From positions 1 through 25,129 of the forward strand of contig DBTN01000021.1 of NCBI GenBank assembly GCA_002307065.1: a DNA stretch of 25,129 nt, in the 5' to 3' direction. The stretch comes from Akkermansiaceae bacterium UBA1315. GTDB taxonomy: Bacteria > Verrucomicrobiota > Verrucomicrobiia > Verrucomicrobiales > Akkermansiaceae. The translations under genes were made by a program, and so were the position numbers. Numbering within the stretch: the first letter of the stretch is position 1; each line of letters opens with the position of its first letter. Below are positions 1 through 6,288 of the stretch, piece by piece. The notes under the pieces were generated by a model. That model had not been told where the DNA came from. It worked only from the letters and a program-made list of their open reading frames with translations, and did no database searches.

Positions 1-27
1 CCGCACAGCCATAAAGTCTAGGCAAAA
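1..27 (+). other. possible right end of an integron attC site (truncated by window)
   Basis: The bases just before the first cassette gene end in GTCTAGGC followed by an A-rich run and then the ATG. This resembles the R' end plus leader seen after the better attC sites further right. Only one arm is visible, the core is not a clean GTTRRRY, and the pairing partner would lie outside the window, so this is a positional inference. Confidence 0.3.
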
Positions 28-30
28 AAC

Positions 31-537
31 ATGACCGATTTCAGCTATTCGATTACCGCCAAGGAACGCATGGAGTTTGAACAAAAATTCCATGCCGAAT
101 TTTCGAGACATTGGGCGCCCATTCGTGGTTATTGTCTCATTAGGACTGTATTTGCTATTGCGATTGCAGTTCTGTTTTTCGTCGCTATACCCGAGGCCGA
201 AAAGGCCTTGGCTGCACTTATTGCTGGATTTTTCATATTTTGGGGGTTTGAGGCCGCCAACAGTAAGATAACCTCAAAATACTATCTTCAGTTCCTTGAG
301 AGCCTCGCAGACGTTGAGAAATGTCGGACATATTTGCGTGATGACTTTCTCTTCACTGAAAACCGAGGACATTTGATCGGCTTTCCATTAAGTAGTGTTT
401 CGAAGGTTTTTGTTGATTCCAGGTTTATGTATATCGATTTTTCGAATATGGGGCGCACCCGAATTCCACTATCAGCCTTCCCTGATGAAAATACGCGCTT
501 GGAATTCGAGAAGCTGTTTCTGCAGAAAAAAACATAA
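31..537 (+). CDS. YcxB-like small membrane protein (integron cassette)
   Basis: A 168-residue protein, first cassette gene in view. Residues about 35-55 and 58-77 are two adjacent hydrophobic helices forming a hairpin. The C-terminal part (about 95-165) is a soluble domain with the pattern of the YcxB-like family: a hydrophobic beta-rich stretch, then RIPLSAF and a charged helix. Proteins of this family are small inner-membrane proteins without a firmly assigned biochemical role. The ATG lies 4 bp behind the A-run that follows the presumed attC end, as is usual for cassette genes, and there is no clear Shine-Dalgarno site. The base composition is more AT-rich than the operons to the right, consistent with acquired cassette DNA. 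The family call rests on pattern recognition only and no function is assigned. Confidence 0.7.
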   Translation: MTDFSYSITAKERMEFEQKFHAEFSRHWAPIRGYCLIRTVFAIAIAVLFFVAIPEAEKALAALIAGFFIFWGFEAANSKITSKYYLQFLESLADVEKCRTYLRDDFLFTENRGHLIGFPLSSVSKVFVDSRFMYIDFSNMGRTRIPLSAFPDENTRLEFEKLFLQKKT

Positions 538-542
538 ACGGA

Positions 543-632
543 GTCCAACAATGCGCTACAGAGAGCCTCCCGAACTGCCACGGATCGTGCTGCGCACGCC
601 GCTGGTAGTGGTGCATGCGCTCATCGTTTGCC
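543..632 (+). repeat. candidate integron attC site 2 (degenerate)
   Basis: GTCCAAC (543-549), six bases after the preceding stop codon, fits the R'' core RYYYAAC. GTTTGCC (626-632) can serve as R'. The inner arms AACAATG and CATCGTT pair approximately, and GTGCTGCGCAC provides a central hairpin. The match is weaker than at the later sites, so the exact right boundary is uncertain. Confidence 0.45.
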
Positions 633-840
633 AGATAATGAAACCGTTTTGGAGTCTAAGATAATGACCGGTTTCGGATTCTCTGGTGAGTTTTTGTGGT
701 GCCTGCGCGTCTGGATGTCCCCGACTCCCTCTCGGAAACCGAACAGGAACAATGTTATGGGATAGAGTCGCCCCAAGACTCACAATGAAGACAGTTATGC
801 GAAGAAACCCACATCAAACAAAATTCTACATGAGCCTCCT
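633..840. other. cassette leader without a recognisable gene
   Basis: About 208 bases lie between the candidate attC and the next cassette gene, unusually long for a cassette leader. The stretch holds a GAGTC/GACTC inverted repeat around 764-780 and a 33-codon ORF (664-765) that resembles nothing known to me. Two short near-repeats (AGATAATGAAACCG, and AGATAATGACCGG about 25 bases later) are also present. A second, degraded attC or a cassette-borne promoter could sit here, but I cannot demonstrate either. Confidence 0.35.
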
Positions 841-1257
841 ATGACTTGGATCGCCTTCATAAGCAGTGCGTTCGGGCTTTTGGCGGGCTTCATATCGGCT
901 TGGCTCATAGAATGGTGGCGTGAGCGTCAACTTGCGGCATCAAATCTCAGAATACTATTATTCCGAATTGGCAAAGACCTGTATCATGCCGAGGCTCAAC
1001 CGTTTTCTATTATCAATCCATTATACCTGGATTTGATGGATTGCATTTGGGGTTATTATCGTTATTGTCTTCCTTGGACCAGGAGGCGATTCTTATCGGA
1101 AGGATACCGCCTTATAGGCCATAACATCAAGACACGTCATCGTCATTGCCATGCGTATCCCAGTTGCCAGGAAGCAAGTGATGCCGTTGAGAGCCTTCTC
1201 AATTTAATCGGATGCCCTTATGAGCACGGGCTTCCGAAAACTTCCAAGAACGCATGA
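841..1257 (+). CDS. unknown cassette protein with N-terminal membrane anchor
   Basis: A 138-residue protein. Residues about 2-25 form one strongly hydrophobic helix followed by WWRER, so the N terminus is probably a membrane anchor with a positively charged cytoplasmic flank. The rest is soluble, rich in Tyr, Trp, Arg and His, with a HRHCH cluster and further cysteines (including SCQ and GCPYEHG) that could bind metal. I do not recognise the family. The TGA stop lies inside the R'' half-site of the following attC, the compact arrangement typical of integron cassettes. No Shine-Dalgarno sequence is visible before the ATG. The gene looks intact. Confidence 0.6.
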   Translation: MTWIAFISSAFGLLAGFISAWLIEWWRERQLAASNLRILLFRIGKDLYHAEAQPFSIINPLYLDLMDCIWGYYRYCLPWTRRRFLSEGYRLIGHNIKTRHRHCHAYPSCQEASDAVESLLNLIGCPYEHGLPKTSKNA

Positions 1258-1339
1258 CAAGGCGGCGCATCCGACCGCGGCAAGTCGTCAATTTGGATTC
1301 GAGCTTCCTACCCGCCGCGGATGGCTTATATCGTTCGAC
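1252..1339 (+). repeat. integron attC site 3
   Basis: R'' is GCATGAC (1252-1258) and R' is GTTCGAC (1333-1339), close to the consensus pair RYYYAAC/GTTRRRY. Between them CATCCGACCGCGG (1268-1280) pairs with CCGCGGATG (1315-1323) leaving one unpaired A, the extrahelical-base arrangement expected of a folded attC bottom strand. The site overlaps the end of the preceding gene, and an A-run with the next ATG follows directly. Confidence 0.8.
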
Positions 1340-1344
1340 AAAAA

Positions 1345-1958
1345 ATGAAACACTTCCTTACCGCCTTTTTCTCGGCCAGTATTCTTGCCATTTCGCCAAT
1401 CGCCAGTGCTACAACGGTTTCGATCTCGCAACCAACATTCACCGGACTCGCGGATTACGCTCCGACGGGATTTGGCCAGTCCTTCACCGCGAATGGCGAC
1501 TACTCGATCGTTGCCATCGATCTCTACATCTCAGCGTCATCGGGGGGGCGGACGCCAACTTGAGGATCTACGACTTTAATTCGTCACTTTCGACCCTTGG
1601 CTCGACCGTTCTCGGGACAGGGACATTCCTCGAAACCCAACTGAGTAGCACTCCAACATGGATTCGCGTAAATTTATCCGAGCCGATCAGGGTGAGCGAC
1701 AGCAGTGAATATGCGTTTACGATCATCGCAAAGGATCCCGGTGGCTCAGCAACAGGTTGGAACAATTACGGAGTCAATTCCGCCAATGTGTATGCCGACG
1801 GGAGTAGGCTCAATATTTCCTCCTCAAGCGGTGCGATCAGTCAGGGAACACCCGACTTGGCCTTCGCCGTGATCACTGTGCCGGAGCCAAGTTCCATATC
1901 CCTCGCTGCCCTTGGAGTCATCGCCGCAACACATCGTCGAGCAAATCGTCGTTCCTAA
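1345..1958 (+). pseudogene. PEP-CTERM sorting-domain protein, apparent frameshift in a G-run (integron cassette)
   Basis: The first frame opens with a Sec signal peptide (MKHFLTAFFSASILAISPIA, then SA and ATT) and a beta-rich extracellular domain, and stops at 1561-1563. The adjacent frame continues the same domain (ADANLRIYDFN onward) and ends with VPEPSSISLAALGVIAATHR and a basic tail, a textbook PEP-CTERM signal: PEP box, short hydrophobic helix, Arg-rich end. The shift falls in seven Gs at 1542-1548. One additional G would give a continuous reading frame of 204 residues. PEP-CTERM proteins are cut and anchored at the cell surface by an exosortase. The gene starts 5 bp after attC 3, and its stop overlaps attC 4. 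The shift may be a sequencing error, phase variation or real inactivation. Domain calls are firm; the binding or structural role is unknown. Confidence 0.8.
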
Positions 1959-2059
1959 CGATCGACCCGTCTCCTGTTCCAGCTTTCATAACCGCTATAA
2001 TCGCAACCCGAGGTCGAAGCCGCGCCCTCGGTCAGGCGTAGGAGGACTCGACGTTCGCG
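1953..2059 (+). repeat. integron attC site 4
   Basis: R'' is TCCTAAC (1953-1959) and R' is GTTCGCG (2053-2059). The arm AACGATCGA next to R'' pairs with TCGACGTT next to R', leaving one unpaired A. An internal hairpin CCGAGG (2008-2013) / CCTCGG (2026-2031) closes the variable part. The site starts on the stop codon of the PEP-CTERM gene and ends 9 bp before the next ATG. Confidence 0.7.
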
Positions 2060-2068
2060 TGAAAATCT

Positions 2069-2383
2069 ATGAGTGAAGCCACCATCACGAATACACTCCT
2101 GCGATGCACCAGAGAAGATGATCTGGCGAAGGGGTGCTTTGAGCTTGTAAGACATGATCTTGGTCTCTGGGTTTTCGAGCTTCCCGTGACTTTTCAAGAG
2201 ATTTTCGGCACTGTGGCGGCAGAGCGCACATTGCTGAGCTCTCTTTCTTCAGGTGTATCTGATTACGCCCTTCACCTAGCAGCGAGCGTCGATGAAGTGC
2301 ACAGACTACGAATCCCGAGAGAGATAGCGGCTTTATCTGCTGACTGTGGATTCTTGATTGAGGTGATTGGCAGCCCAACATGA
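2069..2383 (+). CDS. unknown small cytosolic protein (integron cassette)
   Basis: A 104-residue, slightly acidic protein with no membrane segment and no signal peptide. It starts with ATG 9 bp after attC 4 and stops 9 bp before attC 5, so its placement as a cassette gene is good although the family is not recognised. The sequence alternates amphipathic helices and short beta strands (FELVRHDLGLWVFELP, FLIEVIG), and the HDLGLWVFELP stretch resembles a compact alpha/beta domain. There is no catalytic motif that I can name. No Shine-Dalgarno site is evident. Confidence 0.6.
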   Translation: MSEATITNTLLRCTREDDLAKGCFELVRHDLGLWVFELPVTFQEIFGTVAAERTLLSSLSSGVSDYALHLAASVDEVHRLRIPREIAALSADCGFLIEVIGSPT

Positions 2384-2392
2384 AAACCAATC

Positions 2393-2481
2393 GGCGAGCA
2401 AGACGCTCCATCCAACGGCGGGAAACGCTCCTGTTTGAATTCGGGCTTCCTTTACCGCCGTGGATGAGCTAGACGTTCGGC
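2393..2481 (+). repeat. integron attC site 5
   Basis: R'' is GGCGAGC (2393-2399) and R' is GTTCGGC (2475-2481). The inner arm CTCCATCCAACGGCGG pairs with CCGCCGTGGATGAG with two unpaired bases, and AAGACG faces the TAGACG next to R'. It is organised like site 3 and is one of the clearest sites in the array. A short A-rich leader leads into the next gene. Confidence 0.8.
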
Positions 2482-2498
2482 TAAAAACAAACTCCACC

Positions 2499-2822
2499 AT
2501 GTTTAAATACCGCCTATCAAGACTACCGTATTTCATATTACTGATGTCCTACAATCTTTTGACGATCGGACTGCTTGATAACGGAAGTCCCGGCAGCATA
2601 CTCTTGGTTGCGGCATCAATGCCTGTTGCGTTGATCTTGGTGGTCCTTCCGCGTGTGCGGGACTGCGACTGGCCACAGTGGGTCGGCTTCCTTACCGTGA
2701 TCCCGTATCTGGGAAATCTTACTGGAATAGCTTTGCTGTTTGCAGGTTCTAAGGTGATAGGGCGAAGCGACGATCCGGACAAGTTGGCTTCAAGATCACA
2801 AGACGACACTCAATCATCCTGA
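2499..2822 (+). CDS. DUF805-like small membrane protein (integron cassette)
   Basis: A 107-residue protein with about three hydrophobic helices (roughly residues 9-27, 30-50 and 60-84). The segment RVRDCDWPQWVGFLTVIPYL, followed by a Gly-rich hydrophobic end, follows the DUF805 pattern, where an RxxD motif precedes a Trp-rich turn and the last helix. The hydrophilic tail is rich in Asp and Ser. Members are uncharacterised inner-membrane proteins and are common cargo on mobile DNA. An in-frame ATG at 2460 lies inside attC 5, so I use the ATG at 2499, 17 bp behind R'. The family assignment is by motif resemblance. Confidence 0.65.
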   Translation: MFKYRLSRLPYFILLMSYNLLTIGLLDNGSPGSILLVAASMPVALILVVLPRVRDCDWPQWVGFLTVIPYLGNLTGIALLFAGSKVIGRSDDPDKLASRSQDDTQSS

Positions 2823-2855
2823 TTAGCCTCTAATACGCGATTCTTAAACCCAGAA

Positions 2856-2984
2856 GCCGAACAAGTCGAGATACAGCAATCCCTATCAGCCGCCCTGTTT
2901 TCATGCTCTGCCGTTGTTTCAACCTCAACTGCGCGATCGACATGCGCCCCCGCTGATAGGGTTGCGTGCTCTTTGTCGTTCGTC
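2856..2984 (+). repeat. integron attC site 6
   Basis: R'' is GCCGAAC (2856-2862) and R' is GTTCGTC (2978-2984). A perfect 10-bp stem, CCCTATCAGC with GCTGATAGGG, lies inside, and AAGTCG faces TTTGTCG beside R'. At 129 bp it is the longest attC here. The next gene starts 14 bp after R'. Confidence 0.8.
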
Positions 2985-2998
2985 AGAAATAAAAAATT

Positions 2999-3394
2999 AT
3001 GCCATTCACTCGAGTATCTATGCGCGAAGGTAAGCCAAAGGTCTATCTGCATTCTTTGGCTGACGGAATACACGAAGCTCTCGTGCGTTCATTTCTCGTC
3101 CCTAAAGATGACAGGTTTTTGGTGATACATCAGCACCAAGAGGAGGAGTTTTATTACAATCAAAACTATCTTGGTCCCTCTCGCGACGATGATTTGATTG
3201 TAATTCAGATTTTAGGAGGAAAACCACGGTCCGAAGAAGTTAAGCGGGCGTTCTATGCTGATTTGGCGGGGACGCTCTTTAACAAGATTGGGCTTAAGCC
3301 CGGAAATGTATTTGTTACGGTGACTACAAACAGCTTTGAGGACTGGTCGTTTGGCGATGGGAAAGCGCAAATGCTAGACCTCATAAAACCATGA
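2999..3394 (+). CDS. tautomerase-superfamily protein (integron cassette)
   Basis: A 131-residue protein starting MPFTRVSMREGK. Pro-2 directly follows the start Met, and after Met removal it would be the N-terminal proline that acts as catalytic base in the 4-oxalocrotonate tautomerase superfamily. The sequence follows the longer 'tautomerase_2' type: a beta strand with RxSxREGK, a helix with LADGIHEALV, DDRFLVIHQ, then a second half with DLIVIQI, KRAFYADLA and a conserved ending around EDWSFGDGKAQ. Such proteins tautomerise or hydrate keto-enol acids; the substrate here cannot be read from sequence. The stop overlaps the start of the cupin gene by four bases (ATGA), so both are translated from one cassette. 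The family call is strong. Confidence 0.85.
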   Translation: MPFTRVSMREGKPKVYLHSLADGIHEALVRSFLVPKDDRFLVIHQHQEEEFYYNQNYLGPSRDDDLIVIQILGGKPRSEEVKRAFYADLAGTLFNKIGLKPGNVFVTVTTNSFEDWSFGDGKAQMLDLIKP

Positions 3395-3777
3395 TATTAT
3401 TACCCTCAGAATCCCAAGTGGTGGGCCTGGCGGATCAAGTGCTGTTCCAGCTGGATAAGCGCTTGATCCCGAAGGGAGCTGCGCTTGCGTCACTCATCAT
3501 CAACTCCAAGGAGGAGTGCCAAAATACATTATTTCGAGTCGTCTTCGACGCGGGAAGCATGTCAGAATGGCACTCTCATCCCAGGGGGCAAATCCTCGTG
3601 ATTGTCAGAGGCGAATGCACGACCGAATTCCACGATGCTAGCCCCACGGTATCCGGTGTGGGAAGTATTGTTTGGATAGAGCCTAATGTGGTACATAGAC
3701 ACGGGTCTGGATCTGAAGAAATGGAATACGTTAGCATGCAGCAAATACTCAATGGAACCGCCACGAACTGGAAATGA
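3391..3777 (+). CDS. cupin-domain protein (integron cassette, coupled to tautomerase)
   Basis: A 128-residue single-domain cupin. Motif 1 is visible as WHSHPRGQILVIVRGE (about residues 53-68), with two His spaced as metal ligands. Motif 2 is GSIVWIEPNVVHRHG (about 90-104), supplying the third His. This resembles the small stand-alone cupins with a W-H-x-H-P-x-G-Q motif that accompany carboxymuconolactone-decarboxylase-like or tautomerase proteins. Activity could be lyase, isomerase or dioxygenase-like. The ATG overlaps the tautomerase stop, indicating translational coupling and probably a shared pathway. The stop lies 7 bp before attC 7. The substrate is unknown. Confidence 0.85.
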   Translation: MILLPSESQVVGLADQVLFQLDKRLIPKGAALASLIINSKEECQNTLFRVVFDAGSMSEWHSHPRGQILVIVRGECTTEFHDASPTVSGVGSIVWIEPNVVHRHGSGSEEMEYVSMQQILNGTATNWK

Positions 3778-3784
3778 AGAATGA

Positions 3785-3883
3785 GCCTGACAAAGTGGTG
3801 GTGCCAAGACGATTGCTTGTCATAGATCATGCTTAATCATGCTCTGCGCCAAGCAGCCGTCCGGAAAATCTTGAGCGTTCGGC
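3785..3883 (+). repeat. integron attC site 7
   Basis: R'' is GCCTGAC (3785-3791) and R' is GTTCGGC (3877-3883). Internally ACGATTGCTTG pairs with CAAGCAGCCGT at 9 of 11 positions. The site starts just after the cupin stop codon, and the next start codon lies 12 bp after R' behind an A-rich leader. Confidence 0.65.
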
Positions 3884-3895
3884 AAAGAAATCAAT

Positions 3896-4074
3896 ATGTC
3901 CATAATACCCAAAAAAGACGAAAAGGTTCAGGCGACCACAGAGTGGAGGCAACTCCGGTTAGATGCCAAATTTTTCCGAGCATGTAACCAATGCTCACAG
4001 TTAAATCCTGCTGGATTTTTTTTGATGAAATGGTGTGCCAGGAATGCGCAGAAAAAAGCGGAGTGATATTTTAA
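3896..4074 (+). pseudogene. small two-CxxC zinc-ribbon protein, apparent frameshift in a T-run (last cassette)
   Basis: The frame starting at 3896 encodes 56 residues with one Cys pair (CNQC) and stops at 4064-4066. In the next frame, directly after a run of eight Ts (4016-4023), DEMVCQECAEK supplies the second Cys pair and the frame ends at 4072-4074. One additional T would give a 59-residue protein with CNQC and CQEC separated by about 17 residues, a plausible single zinc ribbon. The first half is charged and Lys-rich. Zinc ribbons this short usually bind nucleic acid or protein partners; nothing more specific can be said. No attC is recognisable behind it, as is common for the terminal cassette of an array. 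The gene is too short to be found by length alone. Confidence 0.6.
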
Positions 4075-4728
<654 letters not shown>

Positions 4729-4753
4729 TTTTTGGGAGAAATTTGCGGGTCTT

Positions 4754-5356
4754 TCACGATTCGGCAGTTTTCACGGTTTTGTTTTCTGCGACGGCGCGAC
4801 GCCAATCGTCGGGGGTGTCAATGTCGATTTTTGCGTTGATGCAATCGATTGCCATGCACGAGGTTTCGTTTTGAAGAATCGATTTTGCACCGGTTTTTCC
4901 TTCGAGGGCGCGGAGTTGATCAAACCGGTTTTGAGAAAAAAGAGCGGGGGGGCCGAGTGTTCCGTTGTATCGTGAGGCGATCGTTTCACAGCCGGACTGC
5001 TCGCGGAGGGAAACAAGTTCTCTCAAGTTTTCCGCATGGATGAACGGTTGGTCACAAAGCATGACGATGACGTTTTCCAAACCATTTTCTTCGAGTGAGT
5101 GCATCCCGGCGGCGATGGAGCTGCCCATGCCGGTATGCCATTGAGGATTGGTAATGATTTGAACGGGCATTTCTTTCAGAGAGTCCCGGCAGGCGTCATC
5201 GACTGCTCCCAAGACTACCGCGACGGGCCCCAAGTCTGCCTCCAGCGCGATTTCGGCGGCATGTCGCAGCAAATCGGAGTCTCCCCAAGGAAGTAGCTGT
5301 TTCGGCTGGCCGAGACGTTGTGAAGCCCCGGCGGCGAGGAGGATGATTCCGGTCAT
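4754..5356 (-). CDS. mocA: molybdenum cofactor cytidylyltransferase (MocA family)
   Basis: A 200-residue nucleotidyltransferase that joins CMP to molybdopterin, making the MCD cofactor used by xanthine-oxidase-family enzymes. The N terminus carries the signature LAAGASQRLGQPKQLLPW (residues 7-24) for nucleotide binding. GMGSSIAAG (76-84) and MLCDQP (99-104, with the metal-binding Asp) follow, and the C-terminal DTPDDW is typical of the family. The length matches MocA. The start ATG overlaps the stop of the XdhC-like gene by four bases, so it is the last gene of the Mo-enzyme operon. This pairing fits the need of a PaoABC-type enzyme for MCD. MobA, which uses GTP, is less likely because of the context and the RLGQPKQLLP wording. 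Confidence 0.9.
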   Translation of the reverse strand: MTGIILLAAGASQRLGQPKQLLPWGDSDLLRHAAEIALEADLGPVAVVLGAVDDACRDSLKEMPVQIITNPQWHTGMGSSIAAGMHSLEENGLENVIVMLCDQPFIHAENLRELVSLREQSGCETIASRYNGTLGPPALFSQNRFDQLRALEGKTGAKSILQNETSCMAIDCINAKIDIDTPDDWRRAVAENKTVKTAES

Positions 5357-6288
5357 GCTTCCTTTACGAAAATCTCCGGCGAGTGAATCGGGGTGGCTTT
5401 ATCCCGTAAGAATCCGCCCTTGCGACGAGCGAGGACGGCTGACGTTTCCGCGAGGATGGAAAGTGCGATTTCCTCGGGCGTTTCGCTTCCGATATCGAGA
5501 CCTGCTGGCGCATGGAGCGTATGAATCCACTCCGGATCGAGTTCACGGAAATCCTGAAACCGGGCGAGCAGGGCGGCCTGTCTGCGTTTTGGACCAAGCA
5601 GTCCGAGATAGGGAAATCGCAGCGGCATCAACCGGTCGAGCGCGGCAAGATCGCGACCGAAGTTGTGGGTCATCACCACTGCTGCCGTCTGGTCATCGAT
5701 GACGAAATTTTCCTCCAGATCGTTTGGATGGGAGTAGTCCCTGATTTCCCAGCCCAACCCGGCTGCGAAAAACCGGAGCGGCTGAATTTCAGGTCCGCTT
5801 CCGAAGAGCAAAAGCCGGACGGGCAGGGGAATCGTTTGCACAAAAACTCCCGGTTTTTCGACGATCAGCGCTTTATCCGGCAGCAGTTCGGTGAAACCGG
5901 AAGGGGCTTGATATGAAGTGCGGGTCCGGCAGATTTCGCGGCGGGAGATCTTTTCGGCGATGGCTGTTAGAACGTTTCCTTTCGTCCCTGCCGCCGATAT
6001 CGGTTCGATGAAAATTTCCAGGTAACCTTCGCATCCATAGAGCCTGCGGGTGTCGAAGGTGGTCAGAACCGGTTGATGCTCGTGCATCACCTTCAAACCG
6101 ATCCGTCCGATTTCTTCTTCGAGGCAGCCTCCGCTCAAAACGCCGGTTGTTTCTCCGTCCTCGCCCACCAGGAGCATTGCCCCCGGTTTGCGATAGGTGG
6201 AGCCCTCCGTGCGAACCAAAGTCGCGAGGGCCCAAGGTCGCGAGGGTTCGCGGAGGACTTGGTCGAAAATTTGTCGGAGAGCCTTCAT
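5353..6288 (-). CDS. paoD: XdhC/PaoD-like molybdenum cofactor insertion chaperone
   Basis: A 311-residue XdhC/CoxI-family protein. Proteins of this family bind the matured Mo cofactor, protect it and hand it to the apo-enzyme; E. coli PaoD does this for PaoABC. The N-terminal domain contains LATLVRTEGSTYRKPGAMLL and LSGGCLEEEIG with the conserved Cys. The C-terminal Rossmann-like domain contains LFGSGPEIQPL, MTHNFGRDL, YLGLLGPKRR and the ending HAPAGLDIGSETPEEIALSI. The open frame extends upstream to 6585, but the ATG at 6288 overlaps the stop of the catalytic subunit (ATGA) and begins with the conserved helix, so I use it. Position between catalytic subunit and mocA matches its task. Confidence 0.9.
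   Translation of the reverse strand: MKALRQIFDQVLREPSRPWALATLVRTEGSTYRKPGAMLLVGEDGETTGVLSGGCLEEEIGRIGLKVMHEHQPVLTTFDTRRLYGCEGYLEIFIEPISAAGTKGNVLTAIAEKISRREICRTRTSYQAPSGFTELLPDKALIVEKPGVFVQTIPLPVRLLLFGSGPEIQPLRFFAAGLGWEIRDYSHPNDLEENFVIDDQTAAVVMTHNFGRDLAALDRLMPLRFPYLGLLGPKRRQAALLARFQDFRELDPEWIHTLHAPAGLDIGSETPEEIALSILAETSAVLARRKGGFLRDKATPIHSPEIFVKEA

Noticed and set aside
664..765. 33-codon ORF in the cassette leader
   Set aside because: Too short, no motif, no ribosome site; not distinguishable from chance.
1..4074. CRISPR array as an explanation for the spaced repeats
   Set aside because: The repeated elements are imperfect, differ in length (about 88-129 bp), carry internal symmetry and are separated by genes, as attC sites are.
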